Positions 1 to 13,598 of a DNA stretch of 64,000 bases are shown here, one piece after another (positions within the stretch are counted from its first letter, which is position 1; every line of letters begins with the position of its first letter). Source of the DNA: Dokdonella sp. (GTDB lineage: Bacteria; Pseudomonadota; Gammaproteobacteria; Xanthomonadales; Rhodanobacteraceae); NCBI GenBank assembly GCA_016712865.1, contig JADJQH010000002.1:1-64000 (forward strand), read 5' to 3'. The notes under the pieces are model-generated. The model was not told the DNA's origin. It saw nothing but the letters and a program-made list of their open reading frames with translations, and did no database searches. The position numbers were made by a program, and so were the translations under genes.

Positions 1-1325
1 AGAAACTGGCCCCAGACATGCGTGCCGGTGTTCATGCCGTCGACGATGGGATCGACGATCTGGGCGGCGCCGTCGATGATGTCCAGTGGTGGATGGGTGC
101 TGCCCTCGACGATCTTGCGTGCGGCGATTTCCGCCGGGTTCGTCGGTGACCCAGTTCGGTGTCCATGCTGTTCGCGTGGATGCCGTCGTTGAAGAAGTCG
201 GTGGCCGAGGTGCGCGTCATCATGTTGAGCGCGGCCTTGGCCATGTTGGTATGCGGGTGCCTTGATGTCTTGAAATTGCGGTAGAACTGCCCTCTTCCAT
301 CGCGGGACACGTTGACGATGTGCTTGTCGCGCCCGGACCGCGCAGCATCAGCGGTTTCCCAGGCGCGCATTGATGATTCAGCGTGGAGCAAACCGGCATT
401 CACCAGTTGCACCTCCAGCAGTTCCACGGAGGAGACTTCCGCCAGCATCATGTCGCCAGGAATTGCGTCCGCGCAGGTCGACCTGCAGGTCCTGATCAAG
501 CCATTTTCGGGGAACAGGTGCTGGCGGGTTTGCATCTCCTCCGGGCAGCAGCAGTTGCGATAATTCCGCAGCGCGATCCAGGCCGGGAAGGGCAGCGGAT
601 TTTCGCCGTCGAAACCGGCAGGGACCTGCTGTCCGCGGGAATCGAAGGAACGTCCTGGCGCAACTGTTCGTACTGGCTGACTGTGCTGCGCACCGGGTCT
701 GGCAATCCATTATCCAGGGCAATGTTCGTCCTCCATCATGCGCATAGAATCCCGGCGGCCGGCGCACGGTCTGGCAGGCATTGGTGATGATGAATTCGAG
801 ACGGCTGCGGGTTTTCAGCAGGTGCGTGCGTAAAAACGTCTCGACGCGCTGGGCGTATGGCGCAGGTCCAGTCCGAAATCTTGCAGGCGCGAGGACCGGG
901 GAGGAAAGTCTTCCTCATGGCGTGGCGTTTCGCCGCATCGCGCGGGAGTGTGGTGACGATCAGTTCGGCGCCGGCACGCAAGAGTTTCAACCCGGCCGTA
1001 ACCGATCTTCACGCGCCCACCGGTCAGCAATGCAACGCGTCCGCGGAGGTCAGCCAGTTCGTTGCGCTTGGCATGGTTGAACGCGGCACATTGCGGACAA
1101 CTGGTCGTAAAAGTGGTGAATCGAAGCGAATACTGCTTACAGCAGACAGCAATGCTGGGGATCGAAGTGATTGCCGATGCGCGAGATCTCGTCAGTATCC
1201 CGGCCGGTGAATGCCCGGCGGGAACACATTGCGTGCGGGAACACGCCTTGCGCTAACTGGCGGATGCCCGTGGCGTTGAGCGAAACGTCCCTACCCGTCT
1301 TGCCGCGACTCTTTTTCCTTCGCAC
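1..1325 (-). pseudogene. SDR-family NAD(P)-dependent oxidoreductase, frame broken several times, 3' end cut by window edge
   Basis: Fragments in all three minus frames line up as one large short-chain dehydrogenase. From N to C terminus they are: LLTGGRVKIGY (glycine-rich nucleotide-binding start, about 1010-1030), LRAGAELIVTT, DFGLDLRHTPS, then KHIVNVS, the RHPHTNMAKAALNMMTRTSA stretch (Lys of the usual YxxxK; the Tyr position is not Tyr) and a C-terminal part rich in GINNGTH-type residues running off the left edge. Upstream pieces (about 1140-1325) read like the Cys-containing N-terminal extension seen in larger members of this SDR group. The true start is unclear and may lie further right. 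The frame changes every few hundred bases, so no intact protein can be read. Substrate unknown. Either a decayed gene or, more likely, uncorrected indels. Confidence 0.6.
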
Positions 1326-1530
1326 GCAACTTCATGCGTTGTCGACGCAGGACCGGATCCGGGTGATAGACGCCAAACCGCCCGACGCAGCGCGTTGCGG
1401 CCTTCCGCCGGCAACCGCTCGCCAGCTGGACCAGTCTTCGGCTACGGCACGCAAGGCCTGCATGGGCGGCGCGCAACTGCTTGACTCAGACCGGCTGCGG
1501 GACCGTCCGCGGCCGGTCCGGGTTTGCTGC

Positions 1531-2239
1531 TCACGTTGATGGTTCAGTCTTGAGGGGCGCGCAGTGGTCGCACACCCATGGCCCGCCGCCACCACGCGTT
1601 GATATGCAGGTCAGTTCGATGAATCCTGTCGCGTGAACCGGCAGCAAGCGCCAACCGCGGCGAATGGCCAACCAGCGCAGGATGAAACACAGCACGGCAC
1701 CGACAATCGCCACCGGGGCTGGCGGAAGGTCCGCGCGATCGCCAGCAAACCACCACCACCGCACCGAGCAACGCGGCAACCGCGGACAACTCGCGTTTGA
1801 GCATCGCCGGGAACGGTGCCAGACGAGCACGATCACGCACCACGCCGCCACTCACGCCGGTCAGGATGCCAAGCATGATTGCGGCAAGGAACCCTAACCT
1901 GCTTGCAGGGCCTTGCTCGTACCCAGTACCGCAAACAAGCCGAGACCCACGGCATCAAACAGCTGCACGGGTTGCGCATGCGTTCTACCTCGCATGGCGA
2001 AAAAAAAGTCAGCAATCCGGCGGCAATCGACACTGCCGCATAGCGCCAGTCCACCAGGCCACGGGCGGTGCTGCGCCGAGGGCAATGTCACGCAGGATGC
2101 CGCCGGCCGCCGCGGCGGCAAATGCCAGCACCAGCACGCCAAAGAGATCAAGCCGATGGCGCACCGCGACCAGCGCGCCGCTGATGGCGAATGCGAAAGT
2201 GCCGGCAAAATCGAGCAGGGATACCAGGCTGGTGGTCAT
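1531..2239 (-). pseudogene. TRIC-type cation channel family membrane protein (YadS/YicG, UPF0126), frameshifted
   Basis: The start at 2239 gives MTTSLVSLLDFAGTFAFAIS and then GGILRDIALG, the first half of the UPF0126/TRIC repeat. The second half appears in other frames as LFDAVGLGLFAVLGTSKAL and MLGILTGVSGGVVRD, the repeated GGxxRD signature of the family. These are inner-membrane proteins of about 205 residues with seven helices, proposed as monovalent cation channels. Frame changes are needed near 2055, in the run of eight A at 2000-2007, near 1893 and near 1755. At least two are explained by one base lost from a homopolymer. The C-terminal end is approximate. Probably intact in the organism. 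Confidence 0.72.
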
Positions 2240-2314
2240 GCCATTCTCGCGGAGAAGGTGTGTGCTGTGGCAATGGACCGCGTGCGCAGGCGCCCACGCA
2301 TCAACGCTGCCACC

Positions 2315-2912
2315 CTACTCGCGCGTCGAGGCATCGGCAAGGTGCCCAAGAAACGGCCGGTAATATGCCAACTCGGCGATCGAGTCGCGCACATCGCTCA
2401 GCGCGGTATGCGCGGCATCCTTGCTGTGGCCCTTGCACACCTCCGGAGCCCAGCGACGGGCCAGTTCCTTGATGGTGGAAACGTCCAGGTTGCGGTAGTG
2501 GAAAAACCGTTCCAGGCGCGGCATCAGCCGATGCATGAAGCGTCGATCCTGGCAGATGGAATTGCCGCACATCGGTGACTTTCCTGCGGGAACCCACTGG
2601 GCAAGGAACTCGACGGTGCGGACTTCCGCCAGTGCCATGTCCACGTCCGAATCAATGACACGTTGCCACAAGCCCGATTTGCGGTGCTGGTTTCGGTTCC
2701 AGTCATCCACGACCTGCAAGCGGGTTTCGTCGTGCCGGATCGCAAAACTCCGGCCCTTCGGCGAGGATGTTCAGGTTTCGATCGGTCACCACCGTGGCGA
2801 TCTCCAGGATCGAGTCGTTGTCCGTATCGAGCCCGGTCATTTCGAGATCGATCCAGATCAGGTTGTCCTCGTGCGCGGTCGGCGCGTGCGTCGGCGGCAT
2901 GGTGCTCTCCAT
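2315..2912 (-). pseudogene. orn: Oligoribonuclease (Orn), one homopolymer frameshift
   Basis: Orn is the DEDDh 3'-5' exonuclease that degrades 2-5 nt RNAs, including the pGpG product of c-di-GMP breakdown. The N-terminal frame shows [13 protein letters not shown] (DxE of exonuclease motif I) and [10 protein letters not shown]. The second frame continues with MDDW-like [42 protein letters not shown] and [11 protein letters not shown], which carries the last motif with its catalytic His and Asp. The frames join if one of the four A at 2744-2747 (plus strand) is removed, giving [12 protein letters not shown] at the joint. The length then matches the family (about 195 aa). Another start is possible at 2900. 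Orn is usually essential in this group, so the frameshift is probably a sequencing error. Confidence 0.88.
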
Positions 2913-3001
2913 TGGGCGATGAGGGGATTATGGCTGCGAGCGCGGAATGAGTGAACCCGAACTGCGAAAATGTGCATGAGGAGATTGCTTGAGCGGTGCA
3001 G

Positions 3002-3343
3002 GAGTCGCTGGCCTGCCTGCGCAGGGGCGACGAGCCATGCAATTCTCCGTAATGCTTGCCTGCACGTGTGCGGGGAGCGGCTTTGCCCCGTCATCGCGCC
3101 ATCAAAGGCAGGCCGGAAATCGTTCCTGCCTTCCCTGCATGCGGTCATCCATGGCTAAGGAAACTCTGAACAAGTATGGAACTCATTCGTCGCGAGCAAG
3201 CTCGCTCCCACAAAATCAAGCAATGGTGGGAGCGAGCTTGCTCGCGACAGTACTTGTTCAGACCTTCCCTGACGCACGGAGTAAGCTGGTTCAAGCATGG
3301 CTCACCACTCGTCGCCCCTGCAGGCAGGGGGCCCAGCGACTTT
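3002..3343. repeat. Nested inverted repeats (REP/REPIN-like) upstream of sbcB
   Basis: Three nested inverted pairs share one centre. The outer arms are 3002-3034 and 3309-3343, each with GCAGGGGCGACGA-type sequence in opposite orientation. The middle arms are TCTGAACAAGTA at 3165-3176 and its complement at 3251-3262. The inner arms are a perfect 23-bp pair, 3189-3211 and 3226-3248, around a 14-nt loop, and each inner arm contains its own palindrome (GCGAGCAAGCTCGC). No gene is seen between orn and sbcB. The form fits a REPIN or other small non-autonomous element. Confidence 0.75.
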
Positions 3344-3434
3344 GGAGTTTGATTTCTTTACCGGGAGCCTTGCCTCTTGCGCTACTGCGCCAACGAAGCA
3401 GTTAGCATGCGCATTCCCCGCCCGCTTGCCCACC

Positions 3435-4870
3435 ATGCCCGCTTCCACGTTCTTCTGGCACGACTACGAAACCTTCGGCACTGACCCGCGTCGGGACAGG
3501 CCGGCGCAGTTCGCCGGAATCCGCACCAACGGTGAGCTGGAGGTCATTGCCGACCCGGTGATGCTGTATTGCAAGCCGCCCACCGACAGCCTGCCGCATC
3601 CGGAAGCCTGTCTTTTGACCGGCATCACGCCGCAGCTGGCGGAGCGCGAAGGGCTGATCGAGTGCGAATTCGCGGCGGCCGTGCTAGAGGAACTCGGTGC
3701 GCGCGGAACCTGTGGCGTCGGCTACAACTCGATCCGCTTCGATGACGAGTTCACCCGCAATCTGCTGTACCGGAATTTCCACGACCCTACGAGCGGGAAT
3801 GGAAAGACGGCAACTCGCGTTGGGACCTGATCGACCTCGCCCGCATGTGTTACGCCCTGCGGCCGCAGGGCATCGAGTCACGCGGCGCGACGATGGCAGC
3901 CCGAGCTTTCGTCTGGAAGACCTGGCCAGTGCCAACGGACTCAAGCAGCAACGCGCGCACGATGCGCTATCCGATGTCGAGGCCTTGATCGAGCTGGCGC
4001 GCCTGATCCGTCGCCGGCAACCGCGCCTGTTCGACTTCCACTTTGGCCTGCGCCGCAAGCAACAGGCCTTGCAACTGCTCGATGTCGCGCATGGCACGCC
4101 GATCGTGCATGTCTCCTCGCGCTATCCGGCCACGCGTGGCTGCCTGGCCATTGTTGCACCTTTGGCCATGCATCCGACCAATGCCAACGGCGTGATTGTC
4201 TACGATCTCGATGTCGATCCAGCGCCCCTGCTCGAACTGGATGCCGATGACATCGCCGAGCGCGTGTTCGTGGCACGCAACGATCTGCCCGAGGACATCC
4301 CGCGCATTCCACTCAAGCTGGTGCATGCCAACCGATCCCCGGCCCTGGCACCACTTTCGGTATTGAAAGGCATCGACAGCGCACGCATTGCCCTCGATGT
4401 CGAGCGCGCCTTGCGTCACCGCGAGATGCTTGCGGGCCAAACGGGACTTGCCCGCAAACTCCAGGCGGTGTTTGCGGCGCAACCGGCATTCGAGGCGGCC
4501 AGCGATGCGGAGCTTGCACTGTATTCCGGATTCCTGCCGGATGCGGACAAGCGACTGCTGCGCGACGTGCGCAACAGCTCGGCGGACAAGCTGGGCAGCG
4601 CGTCATTTGTGTTCAGGATCCGCGCTATGCGGAACTGCCGTTCCGCTATCGCGCACGCAACTGGCCGGCTTCGCTCAGTGATGATGAGGCCGATCACTGG
4701 CAGGCATTCCGTCGCCAGCGCCTGACCACGTCCTCGGCGCTGACCACATTGACACTGGATGACTACTTCCCCTCATCCAGCAATTGCGGACAAGCGCGAC
4801 GCAAGGCCAGGTCACCATTCTCGATGCCCTGGAGGACTGGGGCATGCACCTTCGCCGCACGCTGGATTGA
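3435..4870 (+). pseudogene. sbcB: Exodeoxyribonuclease I (SbcB/ExoI), frameshifted
   Basis: Start ATG at 3435 gives MPASTFFWHDYETFGTDPR; DYETFG is exonuclease motif I with the catalytic Asp and Glu. Then follow RPAQFAGIRT, LTGITPQ and GYNSIRFDDEFTRN (motif II). A second frame carries FRLEDLASANGL and AHDALSDVEALIELARLI (motif III). The C-terminal part (YAELPFRYRARNWP, LDDYFP, then LRRTLD before the TGA at 4868-4870) needs two more frame changes. Indels are needed near 3786, 3873, 4612 and 4768. The reconstructed length of about 478 aa equals that of ExoI (475 aa in E. coli). Role: 3'-5' ssDNA exonuclease in recombination and mismatch repair. Probably intact in the organism. Confidence 0.87.
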
Positions 4871-4874
4871 ATCC

Positions 4875-5556
4875 ATGAGCGTCTATTTCACCCGGGCCAG
4901 CTTCCAGTTCCTGCGCGACCTGCGCAACAACAACAACCGCGCCTGGTTCGCCGACAACAAGTCGCGCTATGAAGGCGTGGTGCGCCAGCCTTTCCTGCAT
5001 CTGATCGCGGACCTGCAACCTGCGCTGGCGAAGATCTCCACGCATTACGTTGCAGATCCACGCACCCAGGGTGGCTCGATGTTCCGCATTCATCGCGACA
5101 CCCGCTACGCGAACGACAAGACGCCCTACAAGACTTGGGCGGGAGCGCGCCTGTTCCATGAGCATCACCGGCAACAGGAAGCGCCTTCCTTCTACATGCA
5201 CTTCGAACCGGCAGACTGTTTTGTCGGTGGCGGCATCTGGCATCCGGGTGCGGAGGCGCTCAAGCGCATCCGTTCATTCCTTGCCAACAACCCGGCGGCC
5301 TGAAAAGGCAACGCGTTCGCGTTCATTCACCACGCATTTTGCGCTGGGCGGCGACAGCCTGATCCGCGATCCGCGCGGCTTCGAGGTGGATGCAGACCTC
5401 CTGCAGGACATCAAGCGCAAGGACTTTGTTGCCTCGCAGCGATTTGCCGATGCACTGGCCTGTTCCAACGAGCTCAAGCCCTTGTTGATCGACCGCTTCA
5501 AGCGCGTCGCGCCGATGATCGATTACCTGTGTGCCAGCCTGGATCTGGATTTCTGA
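4875..5556 (+). pseudogene. DUF2461 (TIGR02453) family protein, frameshifted
   Basis: ATG at 4875, four bases after the sbcB stop. MSVYFTRASFQFLRDLRNNN followed by RAWFADNKSRYE is the typical TIGR02453/DUF2461 start. Family hallmarks MFRIHRDTRYANDKTPYKT and WHPGAEALKRIR follow. The frame stops near 5300 but continues in another frame as HFALGGDSLIRDPRGF, KRKDFVASQRF and DYLCASLDLDF up to the TGA at 5554. Joined length is about 227 aa, normal for the family. No function is established. The frame can be restored by adding bases in the GCCTGAAAAGG stretch (5298-5308), consistent with homopolymer miscounting. Confidence 0.82.
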
Positions 5557-5557
5557 A

Positions 5558-6755
5558 ATGAAGGCCTCGCCGCTTGCGCAAGCCGAGATTCCCATGCTGC
5601 GCCTGTCTTCGTTCTACTTTGCCTACTACGCGGCGCTCGGGGCATTCACGCCGTATTGGGGTGTGTACCTGAAGGCGCGTGGCCATGATGCCGCGGCCAT
5701 CAGCATCCTCATGAGCCTGTGGTATGCCACGCGTATTTTCGCGCCGAGCACCTGGAGCACCCTCGCATCCCGATCAGCGCATCCGATCCGTTGGTTGCGC
5801 ATCGGCTGCCTGTCCACCGCGCTCAGCTTTGCCGTGTTCATCGTGCCGCTCGACTTCACGGGCCTGTTCCTTGCCATGTGTGTTCTGTTTCGTCTACAAC
5901 GCGGTGATGCCGCAGTTCGAGGCAATCACGCTTTCGCACCTGGTCGGCAGGAGTGAACGCTACGGGCGCATCCGGGTATGGGGATCGATCGGATTCGTAT
6001 TGGTGGTGGCGCTGTTCGGGCTGTTGCTCGACCGCCTGGGTGAAACCACCCTGCCCTGGCTCATGCTGCCCTTGTTCGCCGGCTTGTGCGTGTCCTCGTG
6101 GTTCAACGACTATGGAAGCGGGCAATCGGAAGCACCGGCGGGGAAGCATGGTGGATTCGCAGCTCGGCTGAAGCGCCCGGAAGTAGCTGCATTCTTCGGC
6201 GTCGCCTTCCTCATGCAGATCTGCTTCGGTCCGTACTACACGTTCTACTCCATCTATCTTGATGAACATGGCTACAGCACGTCCTCGCTCGGCATCTACT
6301 GGTCGATTGGCGTTGTGCTGGAGATCCTGGTGTTTGCCGGATCGGGTTGGATCCTGAGGCGCTGGCATGCCGCATGGGTGCTGCTGGTGTCGGTGCTTGC
6401 CGCCGCGGTGCGTTGGGCCATGGTTGCACTGTTTGCCGACAGCGCCGTGTTGATGGCATTGGCGCAGGCGACCCATGCCCTCAGCTTCGCCGCATTCTTC
6501 GCTGCCAGCATGCAATTCCTCGCGATATTCTTTCCGGGGCGGCAGAACGGTCACGCCCAGGGCGTCTTTTATGGTTTCTCCTCGGGTGTGGGCGGCGTGC
6601 TCGGCGCACTGCTGTCCGGTTGGGTCTGGGAAAGATCCGGCGGCGAGATGGCGTTCCTGCTTGCGTCGGCGGTTGCGGTGCTCGCCTGCGTTGTGGTCTG
6701 GGTCTGGTTGCGACCGGCCCGCTTGCAATGCATGGGCTCTGGAGTCGATAAGTGA
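5558..6755 (+). pseudogene. MFS transporter (MFS_1-like, HcaT/YcaD type), one frameshift
   Basis: ATG at 5558 follows the previous stop by one base, so transcription is probably shared. The N-terminal frame (LRLSSFYFAYYAALGAFTPY, WGVYLKARG) and the frame continuing from about 5880 (CFVYNAVMPQFEAITLSHL, RYGRIRVWGSIGFV, QICFGPYYTFYSIYL) together make one 12-helix permease of about 400 aa. The RIRVWGSIGF motif in the middle loop is characteristic of the nucleoside/3-phenylpropionate-type MFS branch. One indel near 5876-5884 separates the two frames. Substrate cannot be told. Probably intact in the organism. Confidence 0.82.
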
Positions 6756-6829
6756 GCGATCGATCTTGCCACTCAGGCACTGTTCGCGCTGGATGGATCG
6801 AATCTTGTCGAGAGATTGCAATGAAACCG

Positions 6830-7235
6830 TCCATGGTTCCCTTCGACAGGACGGGCCCTTCGACTGGCTCAGGACGAACGCGACAAGACATGCCGTTCGT
6901 GGTGAGCTGGTCGAACCATGAACGGATCGCAAGATCGCAGGCCCACCCTTTGACTGGCTCAGGACAGGCTCGGGCTCACCACGAACGAATGGTTGGGCGG
7001 GTATGCCATGGTCCCGCTCATGGTTCGACAGGCTCACCACGAACGGGCCTGGGAGCTCGCCACGAACGGGCCTGGGAGCTCACCACGAACGGGCCTGGGA
7101 GCTCACCACGAACGGGCCTGGGAGCTCGCCACGAACGGGCCTGGGAGCTCGCCACGAACGGAATTTTTTGCTCAGCGCTGCTTGACATGCAGCATAGAAT
7201 CTCAGGACAGGCTCGGGCTCACCACGAGCGGTTGT
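6830..7235. repeat. Dispersed CCGTTCGTGGTGAG-family repeats
   Basis: This 0.5-kb gap between the MFS gene and the yedE pair holds no recognisable gene. It contains several minus-orientation copies of a dispersed repeat whose core is TTCGACAGGCTCACCACGAA, with variants carrying GGCTCAGGACAGGCTC before the core. Copies sit around 6838-6925, 6945-6990, 7015-7045 and 7200-7232. The stretch 7165-7232 also carries the complement of a flanking module seen at 17.8, 33.0 and 54.5 kb. A tandem array of the core is inside (7037-7161). Confidence 0.8.
7037..7161. repeat. Tandem repeat, 23-bp unit, five copies plus a partial sixth
   Basis: The unit begins CCACGAACGGGCCTGGGAGC and is repeated at 7037, 7060, 7083, 7106 and 7129, with only G/A variation at the last unit base. 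A partial copy starts at 7152. The first ten bases of each unit are the end of the dispersed CCGTTCGTGG repeat, so the array appears to have grown from one repeat copy. No spacers, so not a CRISPR. Confidence 0.88.
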
Positions 7236-7273
7236 TTGTATCACTTTTGCGTTGAACAGGAAGGAGGTGCATC

Positions 7274-7698
7274 GTGTTTGAGGCGTGGATACCCGCACTT
7301 GCGGGTGGCGTGTTGATCGGGCTTTCCTCCGTTCTGCTGCTTTGGCTGAACGGACGCATCGCCGGCATCAGCGGAATCATGAATGGCGTGTTGCTGCCGA
7401 AATCCGGCGAGACGTCGTGGCGCATTGCATTCCTGCTCGGGTTGATTGCCGCTGCCGGGCTTTACATCGCCTTCGTTCCGGGCGCACCACAACCCCGCCA
7501 AGGCTTTTCGACCACCGGGTTGATCATTGCCGGATTATTGGTCGGTTTCGGTACGAGCATGGGCAATGGTTGTACCAGTGGGCATGGCGTGTGCGGCCTG
7601 GGTCGCTTCTCCGTTCGTTCGCTTGCCGCCGTGCTGGTCTTCATGGCGACTGCGATGCTGACGACATTCCTCTTGCGCCACGTCTGGGGTTGTCATGA
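7274..7698 (+). CDS. YeeE/YedE family protein, first half-gene (probable frameshift at its end)
   Basis: GTG start at 7274, supported by a near-perfect Shine-Dalgarno AAGGAGGT at 7261-7268. It reads MFEAWIPALAGGVLIGLSS and later GFGTSMGNGCTSGHGVCGLG; the CTSGHGVCG motif is the conserved Cys-containing pore motif of YeeE/YedE membrane proteins (thiosulfate or sulfur-compound transport). Strictly, the frame runs on to 8143 in a nonsense tail after HVWG. If one G is restored in the G run at 7686-7689, the protein ends HVWGLS with TGA at 7696-7698 overlapping the next ATG, as expected for this two-gene arrangement. About 141 aa. The pair with the next gene is the usual configuration. Confidence 0.83.
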
Positions 7699-8108
7699 GT
7701 CGCTTGCTGGTTTCTGCGCTCGTCGCCGGCGCATTGTTCGGGCTCGGCCTGGCCATGTCCGGCATGACCGATGCACGCATCGTGCTTGGCTTTCTCGACG
7801 TGGCCGGCGCCTTCGATCCCACGCTCATGTTCGTGCTGGCCGGTGCCGTTGCCACCACCGCCCTGCTGTTCACGCCGATCCTGCGTGGCGGTCATCCCCT
7901 GTTCGCAAGTGCATTCCAGGTCTCGAACCTCAAGCACATCGATGCACCGCTGCTGGCCGGTGCCGCGCTGTTCGGCATCGGCTGGGGCATCGCCGGATAC
8001 TGTCCGGGTCCCGCCCTGGCGGGGCTTGGTGCCGGCTCACTGGAATCGCTGTGGTTTGTTCCCGCCATGCTGGCGGGCAGCCTGTTGCATCGACTGCTCT
8101 TCCGCTGA
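7695..8108 (+). CDS. YeeE/YedE family protein, second half-gene
   Basis: ATG at 7695 overlaps the probable stop of the preceding half-gene (ATGA). 137 aa and almost wholly hydrophobic (four or so membrane helices). MSRLLVSALVAGALFGLGLA followed by SGM is the family start, and GIGWGIAGYCPGPAL carries the second conserved Cys motif (GYCPGP). Together with the upstream half it should form one inner-membrane sulfur-compound channel. No sulfurtransferase or regulator (BigR/SoxR type) is adjacent, so the substrate is inferred only from the family. Confidence 0.9.
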   Translation: MSRLLVSALVAGALFGLGLAMSGMTDARIVLGFLDVAGAFDPTLMFVLAGAVATTALLFTPILRGGHPLFASAFQVSNLKHIDAPLLAGAALFGIGWGIAGYCPGPALAGLGAGSLESLWFVPAMLAGSLLHRLLFR

Positions 8109-8210
8109 GGACGCGATTGCCATCGGCAAGCGCTGGGGTCTGAAGGGTTTGGAAGCCGAGGTGCGTGGGCGCGTCGGCGCACGTCAGTCTGGCCGATGAA
8201 TAGCCGAATC

Positions 8211-8329
8211 CGGTGGATGCGCTTCGCTTATCCACCCTACGCGCGACACATAGACGGGATGATTATTTGCAGCGAATACACCACATTTGGTGCATGGGTA
8301 GTGTGGATAAGCGCAGCGCATCCACCTCC
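8211..8329. repeat. Inverted REP pair
   Basis: GGTGGATGCGCTTCGCTTAT with CCACCCTAC behind it (8211-8240) is matched in reverse orientation at 8298-8329 (GTGGATAAGCGCAGCGCATC). Each arm is itself a hairpin. The pair lies between the converging yedE and epmA genes and could stop transcription from both sides, but there is no T-run. Confidence 0.75.
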
Positions 8330-8331
8330 AG

Positions 8332-12646
<4,315 letters not shown>

Positions 12647-12653
12647 ATCCGGG

Positions 12654-12935
12654 ATTCGGGATTGGGAATTGGGGAAAGCGAGTAGTCGTCTACTGATTCC
12701 TCCCCGCGATTCAGACATTCAATGCCCGGATTCGAAGCCTGCGCTCCACACTCCCGAGTAGCCGCTGGTCCGAATCCCTACTCTCAGATCCGAATGCCAC
12801 TGACTTAAGGCCGGCGCACCCAGATACCGTCATTCCGGCGAAAGCCGGAATCCATTTTGGTCTTGGGCATCCGGCGGAGAAAAGCAATATGGATCCCGGC
12901 TTTCGCCGGGATGACGAGCTTAAGTCAGTGCCATT
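12654..12935. repeat. Intergenic repeats: GGGATTCGGGATTGG motif and a 143-bp inverted-repeat element
   Basis: 12654-12679 holds the motif GGGATTCGGGATTGGGAATT, also found inside icmF at 44.7-44.9 kb. 12793-12935 is an element bounded by 17-bp inverted ends (CACTGACTTAAG core at 12793-12809 and 12919-12935, one mismatch). Inside is a second inverted pair, 12829-12854 and 12890-12915, of the widespread GTCATTCCGGCGAAAGCCGG type. No gene is seen between 12647 and the sigma-factor gene. Confidence 0.78.
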
Positions 12936-13046
12936 CCTCTCAGATCCCAAATCCCGGCCTCCCGGAAACCCCGATTCCCGCCTTGCCGCGTTGCACACGG
13001 CACCATGTTGATGACGACCTCCCTGGATTGCCTTAACCTCGCGTCC

Positions 13047-13598
13047 ATGGGGTCGGAACGTACGGACGAGGAACTGATGCTTGCGTATGCCGGGGGCGAC
13101 ATGATCGCCTTCGAGACCCTCTATCGCCGTCATCGCGGCACCCTGTACCGCTTCCTGCTGCGCTCCTTGCGTCAGCGCGCCGATGCCGATGAACTGTTCC
13201 AGGAAACCTGGAGCCGGGCCGTGGCCGCTCGCGAGCGTTATCGGCCGGAAGCCAAGTTCAGCACCTGGCTCTTGCAGATTGCCCACAATCTGGTGATCGA
13301 CCGCTTTCGCCGCTCGCGGCCGCATGCCTCGGCGGAGGAAACCGATCTGCTGTTCAGCCGCCTGGACGCACCGGAGTCCGAGCAGCCGGATCGTGTGTTG
13401 AGCGAGTTCGAGCAGCGCCGCAGGCTTCAGCTCGCGCTTGAGGAATTACCTGAAGAACAGCGCGTAACCTTCTTGTTGCGCATGGAAAATGGCCTTGGAC
13501 TTGAGGAACTTTCGGAAGTCACCGGGGCGGGCCGGGAAACCGTGAAATCCCGCCTTCGCTATGCCCTTGCGCGGGTGCGGGCGAGGTTTGAGTCATGA
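13047..13598 (+). CDS. ECF-type RNA polymerase sigma factor
   Basis: 183 aa from the ATG at 13047 (MGSERTDEELMLAYAGGD); an in-frame ATG at 13005 adds 14 residues without family support. Region 2 spans roughly residues 10-85 (FETLYRRHRGTLYRFLLRSL, DADELFQETW, KFSTWLLQIAHNLVIDRFR), the last block contacting the -10 element. Region 4 is at about 130-182 (LEELPEEQRVTFLLRME, LEELSEVTGAGRETVKSRL), a helix-turn-helix for the -35. The stop overlaps the next gene by 4 bp, which encodes a membrane protein and probable anti-sigma factor, so the pair should be co-translated. The inducing signal cannot be read from the sequence. Confidence 0.92.
   Translation: MGSERTDEELMLAYAGGDMIAFETLYRRHRGTLYRFLLRSLRQRADADELFQETWSRAVAARERYRPEAKFSTWLLQIAHNLVIDRFRRSRPHASAEETDLLFSRLDAPESEQPDRVLSEFEQRRRLQLALEELPEEQRVTFLLRMENGLGLEELSEVTGAGRETVKSRLRYALARVRARFES

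Noticed and set aside
7037-7161. Possible CRISPR array
   Set aside because: Head-to-tail tandem units of 23 bp with no spacers; also no cas genes in the window. The 18061-18216 array fails for the same reason.
7274-8143. Single 289-codon YedE frame
   Set aside because: The part after HVWG is out of frame nonsense; the real second half is read from ATG 7695 in another frame.
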